Position numbers and translations under genes: made by a program | Shown here: piece after piece, positions 37,115 to 46,230 of the stretch | How positions within the stretch are numbered: the stretch's first letter is position 1 | Layout: each line of letters begins with the position of its first letter | Notes under the pieces: generated by a model | Told to the model about the DNA's origin: nothing | Seen by the model: the letters and a program-made list of their open reading frames with translations, nothing else | The model's database searches: none | Assembly: GCF_000241345.1 (NCBI RefSeq) | Contig: NZ_BAED01000054.1 | Span: 39,035-103,034 of the forward strand | Source of the DNA: Gordonia amarae NBRC 15530 | Lineage (GTDB): Bacteria > Actinomycetota > Actinomycetes > Mycobacteriales > Mycobacteriaceae | Reading direction: 5' to 3' | DNA length: 64,000 nucleotides

Positions 37115-37353
37115 TGCTGACGATGAAGACGAGCTGCGAACTATGCTCCGCGGCACTGGAACCGGACGGAGCGGCGTGGATCTGCTCCTACGAATGCACC
37201 TACTGCGAGGACTGCGCGCAACGCGTCGGTACCTGCCCGAACTGTGCGGGCGAGTTGGTGCCACGGCCCCGCCGCACCACGGGCGCGGCGGCCATAGCGA
37301 CGCGCTTGCCGGCCCGGGCCGCCAGGAGTATCACGCGAAGGCTGTCACGATAA
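37114..37353 (+). CDS. DUF1272 cysteine-rich protein
   Basis: A 79-residue protein with a zinc-ribbon-like cysteine pattern: CELCSAAL, ICSYECTYCEDCA and CPNCAGEL (eight Cys), followed by a basic tail. This is the DUF1272 pattern of small actinobacterial and proteobacterial proteins of unknown function. It starts at ATG 37114 on the last base of the thioesterase remnant stop (TGATG), and was probably co-transcribed with the lost gene. A second in-frame ATG is at 37123. Confidence 0.8.
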   Translation: MLTMKTSCELCSAALEPDGAAWICSYECTYCEDCAQRVGTCPNCAGELVPRPRRTTGAAAIATRLPARAARSITRRLSR

Positions 37354-37357
37354 CTCG

Positions 37358-38143
37358 CTACGTGGCGACCGCCGACCAGCGGCCATTGGTGCGGCGCACG
37401 TCGACGGGGTGGTCGAAGCAGGTGCTGATCGTCGCCGAGGTGAGGGCCTCGTCGACGGTCCCGGCAGCGACCGTCTTGCCGTCGCGCAGCAACAGGGCGT
37501 GACTGGTGCTGGCGGGCAGGTCCTCCAGGTGATGGGTCACCAGAACCGTTGCGAGCGTGGGTACTTCACGACGAAGCTGGTCGATGCCTGCCAGCAGCTT
37601 CTCGCGGGCGGCCAGGTCGAGGCCGGTGGCCGGTTCATCGAGCAACAGGAGCGGTGGTTGCGGCATCAGTGCCCGGGCGATCAGGGTGCGGCCCCTCTCG
37701 CCCTGACTCATGAACGGCCACAACGATTCCCGGCGCTCGGCCATGCCGAGCATCGTGAGCAGGGCGTCGGCGTGGGCGTGTTCGGCATCGGTGTAGTCGT
37801 GCCGGTTGTCGAGTTCGGGGGTGTTGGTCAGCCCGGTGAGCACCACCTCGTGCGCCGACAGCGGGATATCGATGCGCCAGCGCGGGTCGACATGCCCGAT
37901 GTGGGTGCGCAGTGAACGCATGTCGACCCGGCCGAGCCGGTGGCCGAGGACGTCGACGGTGCCGCGAGTGGGAAACCCGCGTGCCCCCAGCATCGTCATC
38001 AACGTCGACTTGCCGGCGCCGTTCGGGCCGAGCAGTGCCCAGTGCTCCCCGGGCAGTACCCGCATGCTGACATCGTCGAGCAGCAGGCGGCCGCTGCGCA
38101 CCACGTCGAGTCCGGCGGCGTCGAGGACAGGTTCTTGTGTCAT
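37358..38143 (-). CDS. ABC transporter ATP-binding protein (solitary)
   Basis: A 261-residue ABC ATPase. Walker A is GPNGAGKST, the signature loop is MSQGERGR (a variant of LSGGQ), Walker B is LLLLDEPATGLD, and the switch His is in LVTHHLED. The variant signature and the THHLEDLP region resemble the ModF/YlmA-like ATPases found without permease genes in Gram-positive genomes. No permease or binding protein is adjacent. It begins 10 bp after the end of the next leftward gene, so the two may be co-transcribed. Confidence 0.9.
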   Translation of the reverse strand: MTQEPVLDAAGLDVVRSGRLLLDDVSMRVLPGEHWALLGPNGAGKSTLMTMLGARGFPTRGTVDVLGHRLGRVDMRSLRTHIGHVDPRWRIDIPLSAHEVVLTGLTNTPELDNRHDYTDAEHAHADALLTMLGMAERRESLWPFMSQGERGRTLIARALMPQPPLLLLDEPATGLDLAAREKLLAGIDQLRREVPTLATVLVTHHLEDLPASTSHALLLRDGKTVAAGTVDEALTSATISTCFDHPVDVRRTNGRWSAVAT

Positions 38144-38153
38144 CGTCGTTCTC

Positions 38154-38912
38154 CTACTGCGACCAGTACGCGACGGCGGGCTCGTCGCCGATGGTGTTGC
38201 CGTTCTGTCGGATCACCAGACCCGAAGGGCTGACGATGTATTCGAACGATCCCGACCGCGCGAAGTAGTACTTGCCCTCCTGGGTGGGGAAGTCGATGTG
38301 CTTGAGATTCCCGTCGGCGACGCCCTTGTAGTAGAGCCCACCACGCTCGCCGACCCGGCAGATGATCACCCGTGAGCGGTTGGTCGCCAGGATGGCGAGC
38401 GCCGGATCGGTCGCGCCGTCGCAGCGGGGGCCGGCGGTGAAACCCTGCCAGTCGGTGTCGGGCACGGTCGGATCCGGACGGTCGGTATCGGTCGTAGGCG
38501 GCGGTGTGGTGACGGTTCCGGGAGGCGGGGTGACGGTCACGGTTTCTTGGCCGGTGCCGCTCTGCTGCGGGGGCGGGCTACTCGGCGACTGCGTGACGGT
38601 GTGCGTCGTGGTGCTCGGGCCCGGGGATGCGTCGGGGTCGTCGTCGCCGGACGGCAGGAGCAGGAACGCCGCCAGGATGCCGCCGACCACCAGCAGCACG
38701 CCCGCGGCCGCCGCAACCAGGACGACCGGCGACGACCAGGGGGACCGCTCGGGTGGCGGATAGCCGCCGGACGGGTAGCCCTGCGGAAAGCCCCCGCCCA
38801 GTTGCCCCCCGCTCTGATGCCCCCCGCCCTGTTGCCAGTAGTAGGGCGACTGATCGCCCTGGTAACCCGGGTAGTCGTTGCCCTGCTGGTCTCCTGGTCC
38901 GCCGGTTGTCAT
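38154..38912 (-). CDS. Single-pass membrane protein with Gln/Gly/Tyr-rich N terminus and extracytoplasmic domain
   Basis: A 252-residue protein. The cytoplasmic N terminus (1-57) is rich in Gly, Gln, Tyr and Pro. One transmembrane helix follows (VVLVAAAAGVLLVVGGILAAF, about 63-83), then a Pro/Thr/Ser linker, and a C-terminal domain with two Cys (GPRCDGATDPALAILATN and VIICRVGERGGLYYKG) that may form a disulfide outside the cell. Similar serine/threonine-kinase-associated or wall-facing proteins occur in Mycobacteriales, but I cannot assign a function. The start ATG is 38912. Confidence 0.8.
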   Translation of the reverse strand: MTTGGPGDQQGNDYPGYQGDQSPYYWQQGGGHQSGGQLGGGFPQGYPSGGYPPPERSPWSSPVVLVAAAAGVLLVVGGILAAFLLLPSGDDDPDASPGPSTTTHTVTQSPSSPPPQQSGTGQETVTVTPPPGTVTTPPPTTDTDRPDPTVPDTDWQGFTAGPRCDGATDPALAILATNRSRVIICRVGERGGLYYKGVADGNLKHIDFPTQEGKYYFARSGSFEYIVSPSGLVIRQNGNTIGDEPAVAYWSQ

Positions 38913-39017
38913 GTCCCGATTATGTCTGCCGCCCCGACAGGCCCGCATTCGCCTGCCGTGACGGTGAATCAGCGGACTCGTCAAGGAGCCGCATACGCCG
39001 GGCGATATTGTCTGTGC

Positions 39018-39713
39018 ATGCCTTTCCTGAATGCCGACGGCGACATCTACGAGCTCTACCTGGGTACCGAGGGAGTCGAGCTCGACCCGGACAACCCGGA
39101 GAACCGATTCGGGCTCGACTGGGTCGAGACCGTGTCCGGTCTGCTCGACGAGGCCGCAGCAAACGCCAAGGGCCTGGTGATCACCGCGACGGGCAAGTTC
39201 TTCACCAACGGGCTCGACACCGACTACATCGCCGCCAACTATGCGCAGCTGCCCGCCTACCTCGACACGGTCCACGCGCTGTACACCAAGCTGCTGACCC
39301 TGCCGGTGCACACCGTGTCGGCGATCAACGGTCACGCTTTCGGCGCGGGCGCGATGCTGGCGCTGTGCACCGACTACAGCGTGATGCGTGACGACCGGGG
39401 CTTCTGGTCGCTGCCCGAGGCCGCGCTGTCGATGCCGTTCACCCAGGGCATGGCCGCGCTGGTGCGGACCCGACTGAGCGACGCCGCCGCCACCGAGGCG
39501 ATGCTGACCAGCCGCCGCTACGGCGCGCACGACGCGGCCGCGGCGGGGATCGTCGGCGAGGCCGTGCCGGTGGATCAGCTGGTCGAGCGGGCGCGGGCGG
39601 TGGCCGCCGAACGTCAGCACATCACCGGACCCAACATCGGCGCGATCAAGGAGGGGCTGCGTGCGCCGCTGCTCGCCGATCTGGCCGTGACCACCCCGGC
39701 CACAGTGTTGTGA
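39018..39713 (+). CDS. Enoyl-CoA hydratase/isomerase family protein
   Basis: A 231-residue crotonase-fold protein, shorter than typical hydratases (about 260). Oxyanion-hole segments are KFFTNGLDTDYIA and NGHAFGAGAMLALCTDY. The usual catalytic Glu region reads SLPEAALSMPF, as in delta3,delta2-enoyl-CoA isomerase-like proteins (plant/peroxisomal ECI type). Isomerase activity is therefore more likely than hydratase. The start ATG 39018 gives MPFLNADGDIYELYLG. It overlaps the amidohydrolase by 4 bases (GTGA). Confidence 0.85.
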   Translation: MPFLNADGDIYELYLGTEGVELDPDNPENRFGLDWVETVSGLLDEAAANAKGLVITATGKFFTNGLDTDYIAANYAQLPAYLDTVHALYTKLLTLPVHTVSAINGHAFGAGAMLALCTDYSVMRDDRGFWSLPEAALSMPFTQGMAALVRTRLSDAAATEAMLTSRRYGAHDAAAAGIVGEAVPVDQLVERARAVAAERQHITGPNIGAIKEGLRAPLLADLAVTTPATVL

Positions 39714-40873
39714 GCCGGCCGTCGGCGGTGATCGACGGCTGGCTCGCCGCCAACCGTGAGAAGCTGGTCGCCTGGCGGCGGCAGATCCACGCCCATCCCG
39801 AACTGTCGCGGCAGGAGGTGGCCACCACCGATCTGGTGATGGCCGAACTGACCGCGCTCGGTTTGAAGCCGCGGCGGCTACCGCTCGGCACCGGTGCGGT
39901 GTGTGATCTGGGGCCGGAGTCCGACACGCGGATCGCGCTGCGCGCCGACATGGATGCGCTGCCGATCACCGAACACACCGGTCTGCCGTTCAGTTCCACC
40001 GTCGACGCCGTGTCCCATGCGTGCGGGCACGACGCGCACACCGCGATCCTGCTGGCCACCGGCGCGCTGCTGGCCGGTGTCGAGGACCTGCCGGTCGGGG
40101 TGCGGCTGATCTTCCAGGCCGCCGAAGAGGTGATGCCGGGTGGTGCGCTCGACGCGATCGACGCCGGGGTGCTGCAGGGGGTGAGCCGCATCTTCGCCCT
40201 GCACTGCGATCCCCGGCTGCCCGTCGGGTCGGTGGGCCTGCGGGCCGGTGCGCTGACCTCGGCCGCCGACCACGTCGACGTCACCTTCCACTCCAAGGGT
40301 GGGCACACGTCGCGGCCGCATCTGACCGCCGACCTGATCTACGCGATCGGCACCGTCATCACAGGGCTGCCCGGGGTGCTGTCCCGGCGGGTGGACCCGC
40401 GGTCGGGCACCATCATGGCGTGGGGCTCGGTGCATTCGGGCAGCGCCCCCAACGCGATCCCGCAGGAAGGACGCCTGCGCGGCACCGTCCGCACCGGTGA
40501 CCGGGATATCTGGGTGGAGCTGGAACCGTTGGTGCGCAGCATCATCGGTGAACTCGTCGCACCGCTGGGGGTGCAGTACGACCTCAACTATTTCCGTGGG
40601 GTGCCGCCGGTGGTGAACGACGATGTGTCTATCGCGATGCTGTCGACGGCGGTGAGCGCGGTGGGTCCGAACGCGGTGGCCGACACCCCGCAGTCACCGG
40701 GCGGTGAGGACTTCTCCTGGTATCTCGAACACGTGCCGGGCGCGATGGGCAGACTCGGCGTGTGGGACGGGCTGGGGCCGCAGGTCGACCTGCACAGCCC
40801 CAACTTCCGCATCGACGAGCGCGCCCTCGATGTCGGGGTGCGGACGCTTGCCGGGGTCGTGCTCGGGGTGTGA
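39710..40873 (+). CDS. M20 family amidohydrolase (N-acyl amino acid/hippurate hydrolase type)
   Basis: A 387-residue metallopeptidase of the M20D amidohydrolase group. Metal-binding motifs are LRADMDALPITE, SHACGHDAHTA and FQAAEEVMPGGA; GGHTSRPH marks the dimerisation domain; GGEDFSWYLEHVPG is the C-terminal metal His region. It hydrolyses N-acyl or N-aroyl amino acids. M. tuberculosis carries the related amiA1/amiB1 genes (Rv3305c/Rv3306c) at the matching position. GTG 39710 is coupled to the crotonase gene. Confidence 0.93.
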   Translation: MSRPSAVIDGWLAANREKLVAWRRQIHAHPELSRQEVATTDLVMAELTALGLKPRRLPLGTGAVCDLGPESDTRIALRADMDALPITEHTGLPFSSTVDAVSHACGHDAHTAILLATGALLAGVEDLPVGVRLIFQAAEEVMPGGALDAIDAGVLQGVSRIFALHCDPRLPVGSVGLRAGALTSAADHVDVTFHSKGGHTSRPHLTADLIYAIGTVITGLPGVLSRRVDPRSGTIMAWGSVHSGSAPNAIPQEGRLRGTVRTGDRDIWVELEPLVRSIIGELVAPLGVQYDLNYFRGVPPVVNDDVSIAMLSTAVSAVGPNAVADTPQSPGGEDFSWYLEHVPGAMGRLGVWDGLGPQVDLHSPNFRIDERALDVGVRTLAGVVLGV

Positions 40874-40880
40874 GCCGGGT

Positions 40881-41357
40881 CTAGAGCTCGCCGGACCCCG
40901 GACCGACGTTGCGTGACTCACGCAGCCTCAGGTCCTGCACGTATCCGGCGGGTGCGCCCGCGATCTCGGCCGCTTCGGCCATCACACCGAGGTACCGCGC
41001 CGACGGCAGACCGCCCTCGAACGCGTCCATCACGTACAGCCACGCCAGGACGGGGCCGTCGGCGGTGTCGACCCGGGCCCTGATCTTACGGTGGATGCCC
41101 AGTTCGGAACCCTCCCACCGGTCGAGGGTCCGCTCGTCCTCGTCGGTGACGTCGTAGAGCACGACGAACACCCGGGACGCCGGGCTTTCACGGTCCTCGG
41201 CGACGGTCGCGAGGGAGCCTTCCCAGCCGATGTCGCCGCCGGCGAAGGTGAGCCGCCAGCCGTTGAGCCAGCCCGTCCCCGACATGGGGGAATGCGGGGC
41301 GCGTTCTGCCATCTGCTCGGGGTGCATATTCGACCCGTACGCCGCGTAAGTCGGCAC
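40881..41357 (-). CDS. Gamma-glutamylcyclotransferase-like protein
   Basis: A 158-residue protein. The start motif PTYAAYGSNMHPEQM is the YGSN substrate-loop signature of gamma-glutamylcyclotransferases, and the core has the usual beta-barrel pattern with DEDERTLDRWEG. The GTG at 41357 has AGAGAGGA 5-6 bases upstream, which fixes the start against a longer reading. It is the same length as Rv3304, which has the same neighbours (amidohydrolase and lpdA). The reaction (release of 5-oxoproline from gamma-glutamyl compounds) is inferred from family. Confidence 0.87.
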   Translation of the reverse strand: MPTYAAYGSNMHPEQMAERAPHSPMSGTGWLNGWRLTFAGGDIGWEGSLATVAEDRESPASRVFVVLYDVTDEDERTLDRWEGSELGIHRKIRARVDTADGPVLAWLYVMDAFEGGLPSARYLGVMAEAAEIAGAPAGYVQDLRLRESRNVGPGSGEL

Positions 41358-41535
41358 GTCGTCCTCTCTGCCCACGCCCTGACGACACCCAGGGTCCGGG
41401 TCTTCATCCTGCCTCGGACCGCGCAACGGTGGTCCGCCGAGTAATCCTAGTGGCCTCTGGCGGATACGTGTCGGATAAGGGTTGTGATCTGCGACGGTGG
41501 CCGGCCGGACCCGGCGACGTTCTACAGTCGGTGCC

Positions 41536-42303
41536 ATGGTCCCGTCGACGCCGCAGGTGCCCGAACAGACCGCGCGGGCGGTGATGGTGGCGCTGGAACG
41601 GATCGCCTCACCCGAGCGCGCCCAGAGCAGCGCCCGGTTCTTCAAGACGGGCCCCGGTGAGTACGGCGAGGGCGACACCTTCATCGGTGTGACGGTTCCC
41701 GCTCAGCGCACGGTGCTGCGTTCCTTCCGGAATCTGCCGCTCACCGAACTCACGACGCTGGTCGACTCACCGGTCCACGAACATCGGCTGAGCGCGATGA
41801 TCGGGGCCGTCGACAGGTTCCGCCGCGCCCGGGACGACGGCGAGCGGGAGACCATCGCGGACTGGTATCTCGATGCCGCGCGGCGGGGCCGGGTCAACAA
41901 CTGGGACATCGTCGATGTCTCGGCGGGCCCGGTCCTCGGCGGATGGCTGTACGACCGGCCGCGCGAGGTGTTGTTCGCGCTGGCCCGCAGCGACGGCCAC
42001 GGCCTGAACGATCTGTGGCTGCGCCGGATCGCGATCATCGCCACCCAGGAATTCATCGGCCGGGGCGATGCGTCGACGACGCTCGAACTCGCGCCGATCT
42101 ACCTCGACTACCCGGACGACCTGCTGCAGAAGGCCACCGGCTGGATGCTGCGCGAGGTGGGCAAGCGTGTCGACCGGGACCTGCTGACCGGATTTCTCGA
42201 CGAGTACGCGGCCCGGATGCCGCGCACGATGCTCGGCTACGCGATCGAGCACCTGACCGTTGACCGACGCCGTCATTACCGTTCGCTGAAGAACGAGCGG
42301 TGA
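41536..42303 (+). CDS. DNA alkylation repair protein, AlkD-like (HEAT-repeat)
   Basis: A 255-residue all-helical protein with the AlkD family start (SSARFFKTGPGEYGEGDTF) and repeat-like helices, including NNWDIVDVSAGPVLGGWL and the end FLDEYAARMPRTMLGYAIEHL. AlkD excises positively charged 3-methyladenine and 7-methylguanine lesions without base flipping; several relatives have lost glycosylase activity. The ATG at 41536 is used. It stands alone between the divergent cyclotransferase gene and lpdA. Confidence 0.88.
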   Translation: MVPSTPQVPEQTARAVMVALERIASPERAQSSARFFKTGPGEYGEGDTFIGVTVPAQRTVLRSFRNLPLTELTTLVDSPVHEHRLSAMIGAVDRFRRARDDGERETIADWYLDAARRGRVNNWDIVDVSAGPVLGGWLYDRPREVLFALARSDGHGLNDLWLRRIAIIATQEFIGRGDASTTLELAPIYLDYPDDLLQKATGWMLREVGKRVDRDLLTGFLDEYAARMPRTMLGYAIEHLTVDRRRHYRSLKNER

Positions 42304-42432
42304 GGGTGCCGGTTCGGTCGCACGCACCCGGCCCGACCACTAAGTTGGTATCCGGAGCCCAGCCGACTCTCAGCCCTACCCGGACCCCGTCGTCCGGGTG
42401 AGAAAGATATCGGCCAGAACAGGAGTGACGAC

Positions 42433-43836
42433 GTGACCAATATCGTGATCATCGGTGGGGGACCGGCCGGCTACGAGGCGGCGCTGGCCGCGGCGGCGTA
42501 CGGCGCCGACATCACCGTGATCGATTCCGACGGTATCGGTGGCGCCTGCGTGCTCTGGGACTGTGTCCCGTCCAAGACCTTCATCGCCTCCACCGGTATC
42601 CGCACCGAGATCCGCCGCGCCGCCGACCTCGGCATCAGCCTGGAGACCGACCACACCACGGTGGCTCTGTCTCAGATCCATCAGCGCGTCCGGGATCTGG
42701 CCTTCGCGCAGTCCGCCGACATCCGGTCGCGGCTGATCAGCGAGGGCGTCCGGCTGGTCTCGGGCACCGCGAAGCTCGAACCGACGCAGACCGGGGTGCG
42801 CTCGCACAAGGTCATCGCCACCTTGGCCGACGGAACCACGGAAACCTATGCGGGCGAGGTGATCCTGATCGCCACCGGCGCCTCGCCCCGGATCCTGCCC
42901 GACGCGCAGCCCGACGACGAGCGGATCCTCACCTGGCGGCAGCTCTACGACCTGGAGGAACTGCCCGAGCACCTGATCGTCATCGGTTCGGGTGTCACCG
43001 GCGCCGAGTTCGTGCACGCCTACACCGAATTGGGTGTGAAGGTCACCCTGGTGTCCAGCCGCGACCGGGTGCTGCCGCATGAGGACGAGGACGCCGCCCT
43101 GGTCCTGGAGGACGTCCTCGCCGAGCGCGGCGTCACGCTCATCAAGCACGGTCGCGCGGATAAGGTTGTCCGCGATGGTGATTCGGTCACCGTGTATCTG
43201 GCTGACGGTCAGCAGGTGGTGGGCTCGCATGTGCTGATGACAGTCGGTTCGGTGCCCAACACACAGACCCTCGGGCTCGAGGAAGCGGGTATCGAGACCG
43301 CCCGTGGTGGCTACATCACAGTCGACCGGGTCTCGCGCACCTCGGTGCCCGGGGTGTACGCGGCCGGTGACTGCACCGGACTGTTCCCGCTCGCCTCGGT
43401 CGCCGCGATGCAGGGCCGCATCGCGATGTATCACGCGCTCGGTGAGGGCGTCAGCCCCATCAAGCTGAAAACCGTTGCGTCGGCTATCTTCACGCGGCCG
43501 GAGATCGCCAGCGTCGGCGTATCGCAGAAGGCTATCGACGCCGGTGAGTATCCGGCCCGTACCGTGATGCTGCCGTTGGCCACCAACGCGCGCGCCAAGA
43601 TGAGCGGTCTGCGGCGCGGTTTCGTCAAGATCTTCTGCCGCCCCGCCACCGGCGTGGTCATCGGTGGTGTCGCGGTGGCGCCCAACGCTTCCGAGCTGAT
43701 CCTGCCGATAGCCCTCGCGGTGCAGAACAAGCTCACGGTGAGCGATCTGGCGCAGACCTTCTCGGTGTACCCGTCGCTGTCGGGTTCCATCACCGAGGCG
43801 GCCCGGCAGTTGGTCCGTCACGACGACCTGGACTGA
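42433..43836 (+). CDS. lpdA: NAD(P)H-quinone reductase LpdA (flavoprotein disulfide reductase family)
   Basis: A 467-residue FAD/NAD protein. FAD site IVIIGGGPAGYEAALAA; redox-region GGACVLWDCVPSKTFIAS with two cysteines; NAD site LIVIGSGVTGAEF; GVYAAGDCTG. It is close throughout to M. tuberculosis LpdA (Rv3303c), a quinone reductase rather than a lipoamide dehydrogenase, lacking the usual C-terminal His-Glu dyad region of the latter (ends SGSITEAARQL). GTG 42433 has AGGAGTGACGAC upstream. In mycobacteria it sits beside glpD2; here glpD is 2.4 kb downstream. Confidence 0.93.
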   Translation: MTNIVIIGGGPAGYEAALAAAAYGADITVIDSDGIGGACVLWDCVPSKTFIASTGIRTEIRRAADLGISLETDHTTVALSQIHQRVRDLAFAQSADIRSRLISEGVRLVSGTAKLEPTQTGVRSHKVIATLADGTTETYAGEVILIATGASPRILPDAQPDDERILTWRQLYDLEELPEHLIVIGSGVTGAEFVHAYTELGVKVTLVSSRDRVLPHEDEDAALVLEDVLAERGVTLIKHGRADKVVRDGDSVTVYLADGQQVVGSHVLMTVGSVPNTQTLGLEEAGIETARGGYITVDRVSRTSVPGVYAAGDCTGLFPLASVAAMQGRIAMYHALGEGVSPIKLKTVASAIFTRPEIASVGVSQKAIDAGEYPARTVMLPLATNARAKMSGLRRGFVKIFCRPATGVVIGGVAVAPNASELILPIALAVQNKLTVSDLAQTFSVYPSLSGSITEAARQLVRHDDLD

Positions 43837-43948
43837 CCTGTCGCGGTCTGATCCGGTGGACCTGGCTGACGCTGCGCAAAGTTCCTCACTAAACTGATGA
43901 CTTCGGACCCTACCTCAGGGTGTGGAACCATTGGTTCGGGGAGGACCT

Positions 43949-44377
43949 GTGAACAGAATCGATCACCTCGGTGAGCGTGTGAGCATGTTGCTCGACAGGA
44001 TCGCCGACGCCGACGTGGCCGCGTGCACCAACCTGCTGATCATCACGGTCATCGACGGGACCGGCGTCGACGACCTGGCAGAGGTCCGGGACATGCTGGG
44101 CCAGTGGCGAACCCACGGCGCCCTGCCCACAGGCCTGCGCATCGAACTCGACGCCGCCCGCATCCGCGCCGAGTTCACCGCCCATACCTGCCGCCAGAAC
44201 AATGATCCCGACGGCCAGCACACGGCCTTCGCCCGTGCCCGCGCCCTCGACTGCCTCCTGCGCGCCACCATGCCGGGCCTGTCGCGCGAGGCGTTCACCG
44301 ACGTCGTGTACGAGGCGGCCGCCGCGATCGGCAAGGATGCCGTGATCGCGGCCCTCGCGGAGTACGCCCCCGGCTGA
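43949..44377 (+). CDS. Hypothetical protein
   Basis: A 142-residue protein that I do not recognise. It is helical throughout, with no transmembrane segment or signal peptide, two Cys, and a mildly acidic profile. GTG 43949 has a strong GGGGAGG Shine-Dalgarno 4 bases upstream, and base usage is coding-like. It follows lpdA by 112 bp in the same direction and converges on glpK. Nothing in the neighbourhood explains it. Confidence 0.7.
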   Translation: MNRIDHLGERVSMLLDRIADADVAACTNLLIITVIDGTGVDDLAEVRDMLGQWRTHGALPTGLRIELDAARIRAEFTAHTCRQNNDPDGQHTAFARARALDCLLRATMPGLSREAFTDVVYEAAAAIGKDAVIAALAEYAPG

Positions 44378-44427
44378 GCGTTGCTGTTGATGGTGGAAAC
44401 CGGGACCACCGGCAAGGTCACGCGGCC

Positions 44428-44475
44428 CTCGCTCGTTCCTCGCCTCGGCCTCGGGGATCACGATGCTGGTCGCGC
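44428..44475. repeat. Dispersed intergenic repeat, copy A
   Basis: About 48 bp (CTCGCTCGTTCCTCGCCTCG onwards, ending TGGTCGCGC) that matches 49458-49506 at roughly 80% of positions. It lies in the gap between the hypothetical gene and glpK. It resembles the short dispersed repeats common in Gordonia-type genomes. Confidence 0.6.
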
Positions 44476-44549
44476 TGGGTGGGGTTGGGTTTTCTCGTGT
44501 CGGCGTCGGGGGCGAGATGGCTGGTCGCCGGTGGTCGGGTCGGCTGTGG

Positions 44550-46061
44550 CTACGCGAGGTTGAGGCTGTGTTCGACGGCGCGGTTCCAGCCGGCGTAGAG
44601 ATCTTCGCGCCGGGCGGTGGGCATGTTGGGCTGCCAGCGTGCGCCCTCGGCCCAGTTGGCGCGGATGTCGTCCTGGCTGTCCCAGTAGCCGACGGCCAGG
44701 CCGGCGGCGTAGGCGGCGCCGAGGGCGGTGGTCTCGTTGACGACAGGGCGCACCACGGGGACGTCGAGGATGTCGGACTGGAACTGCATCAGCAGGTCGT
44801 TGACGACCATGCCGCCGTCCACCTTCAGCGTCGACAGGGTGACGCCGGAGTCGGCCTGCATCGCCTCGATGACCTCGCGGGTCTGGTAGGCACTGGCCTC
44901 CAGCGCGGCCCGGGCCAGGTGGCCCTTGTTGATGAAGCGCGTCAGGCCGACGATCACACCGCGGGCGTCGGGACGCCAGCGGGGGGCGAACAGGCCGGAG
45001 AACGCGGGCACGAAGTAGGCGCCACCGTTGTCGTCGACCGTGGCCGCGAGTTTCTCGACGTCGGCGGCGTGCGGGAACAGGCCCAGGTTGTCGCGTAGCC
45101 ACTGCACCAGCGAACCGGTGACCGCGATCGAGCCTTCGAGGGCGTAGCGGGCGTCGTCGTCACCGATCTGGTAACACACGGTGGTGAGCAGGCCGTGCAA
45201 GCTGAACACCGGCACCACGCCGGTGTTCATGAGCAGGAAATTGCCTGTGCCATAAGTGTTCTTGGCTTCGCCGGGGTCGAGGCAGGCCTGCCCGAACATG
45301 GCGGCCTGCTGGTCGCCGAGGATGCCGGCGAGCGGCACGTCGGGCAGGGGTCCCTTGTCGCGCATCGGGCCGTACACCTGCGACGAGCTCCGGATCTCCG
45401 GCAGCAGCGACATGGGGATGCCCATGTCGGCGCAGATCTCCGGATCCCATTGCAGCGTGCGGATATCCATCAACATGGTGCGGGAGGCATTGGTGACATC
45501 GGTGATGTGGTGACCGCCGTCGGGGCCGCCGGTGAGGTTCCATGCCAGCCACGAATCCATGGTGCCGAAACACAGTTCGCCTGCCTCGCCGCGAGCCCTG
45601 AGGTCGGGGTGTTCTTCGAGGAGCCAGGCGATCTTGGGGCCGGAGAAGTAGGTGGACAGCGGCAGCCCGGTGCGGTCCCTGTACCGGTCGACGCTCGCGT
45701 CGCCGGCCAGCCGTTCGCACAGCGCACCGGTGCGGGTGTCCTGCCAGACGATGGCGTTGTGCACCGGCTCGCCCGTGGCCCGGTCCCAGAGGAGTGTGGT
45801 CTCGCGCTGATTGGTCAGTCCGCAGGCGACGATATGGTCGGACCTCAGGTCGGCCGAGGCCAGCGCGGCCGCGGTCACCCTGCGCGTGTTGCGCCAGATC
45901 TCGGCGGCATCGTGCTCCACCCAGCCGGCCCTGGGGAAGATCTGCCGGTGTTCGAGCTGTTCGCGGCTGATCACCGCCCCCGACCGGTCGAACACCATCG
46001 CCCGGGTCGAGGTTGTCCCCTGATCGATGGCCATCACATACGTGTCCGCTTGGCTACCCAC
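44550..46061 (-). CDS. glpK: Glycerol kinase
   Basis: A 503-residue FGGY-family kinase. The ATP/phosphate motif is [15 protein letters not shown], substrate residues are in [13 protein letters not shown] and WQDTRTG, and the family signatures [11 protein letters not shown] and [19 protein letters not shown] are intact. It phosphorylates glycerol to glycerol 3-phosphate. GTG 46061 gives 8 residues before the conserved start; ATG 46034 would also work. It is divergent from glpD, which uses its product. Confidence 0.96.
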   Translation of the reverse strand: MGSQADTYVMAIDQGTTSTRAMVFDRSGAVISREQLEHRQIFPRAGWVEHDAAEIWRNTRRVTAAALASADLRSDHIVACGLTNQRETTLLWDRATGEPVHNAIVWQDTRTGALCERLAGDASVDRYRDRTGLPLSTYFSGPKIAWLLEEHPDLRARGEAGELCFGTMDSWLAWNLTGGPDGGHHITDVTNASRTMLMDIRTLQWDPEICADMGIPMSLLPEIRSSSQVYGPMRDKGPLPDVPLAGILGDQQAAMFGQACLDPGEAKNTYGTGNFLLMNTGVVPVFSLHGLLTTVCYQIGDDDARYALEGSIAVTGSLVQWLRDNLGLFPHAADVEKLAATVDDNGGAYFVPAFSGLFAPRWRPDARGVIVGLTRFINKGHLARAALEASAYQTREVIEAMQADSGVTLSTLKVDGGMVVNDLLMQFQSDILDVPVVRPVVNETTALGAAYAAGLAVGYWDSQDDIRANWAEGARWQPNMPTARREDLYAGWNRAVEHSLNLA

Positions 46062-46230
46062 GCCGGACAGTGTTACACGCCCCGCCAAGAGTCGGGTCCG
46101 TTTGGTCCGGCGGCCACAGCACCGCAGTTTCGCACGCGATGCCGGTAACAGGGGCCGATTGGTGCCGGCGGCCGCCGGCGATGGTGTCGCGGGCTGTGCG
46201 GTTCGTCGGGTTCGATTACGCTCGGCAACC

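Noticed and set aside
44458..45102. 214-codon Arg-rich frame at the end of glpK
   Set aside because: Out-of-frame shadow of glpK, whose FGGY motifs are intact in the correct frame.
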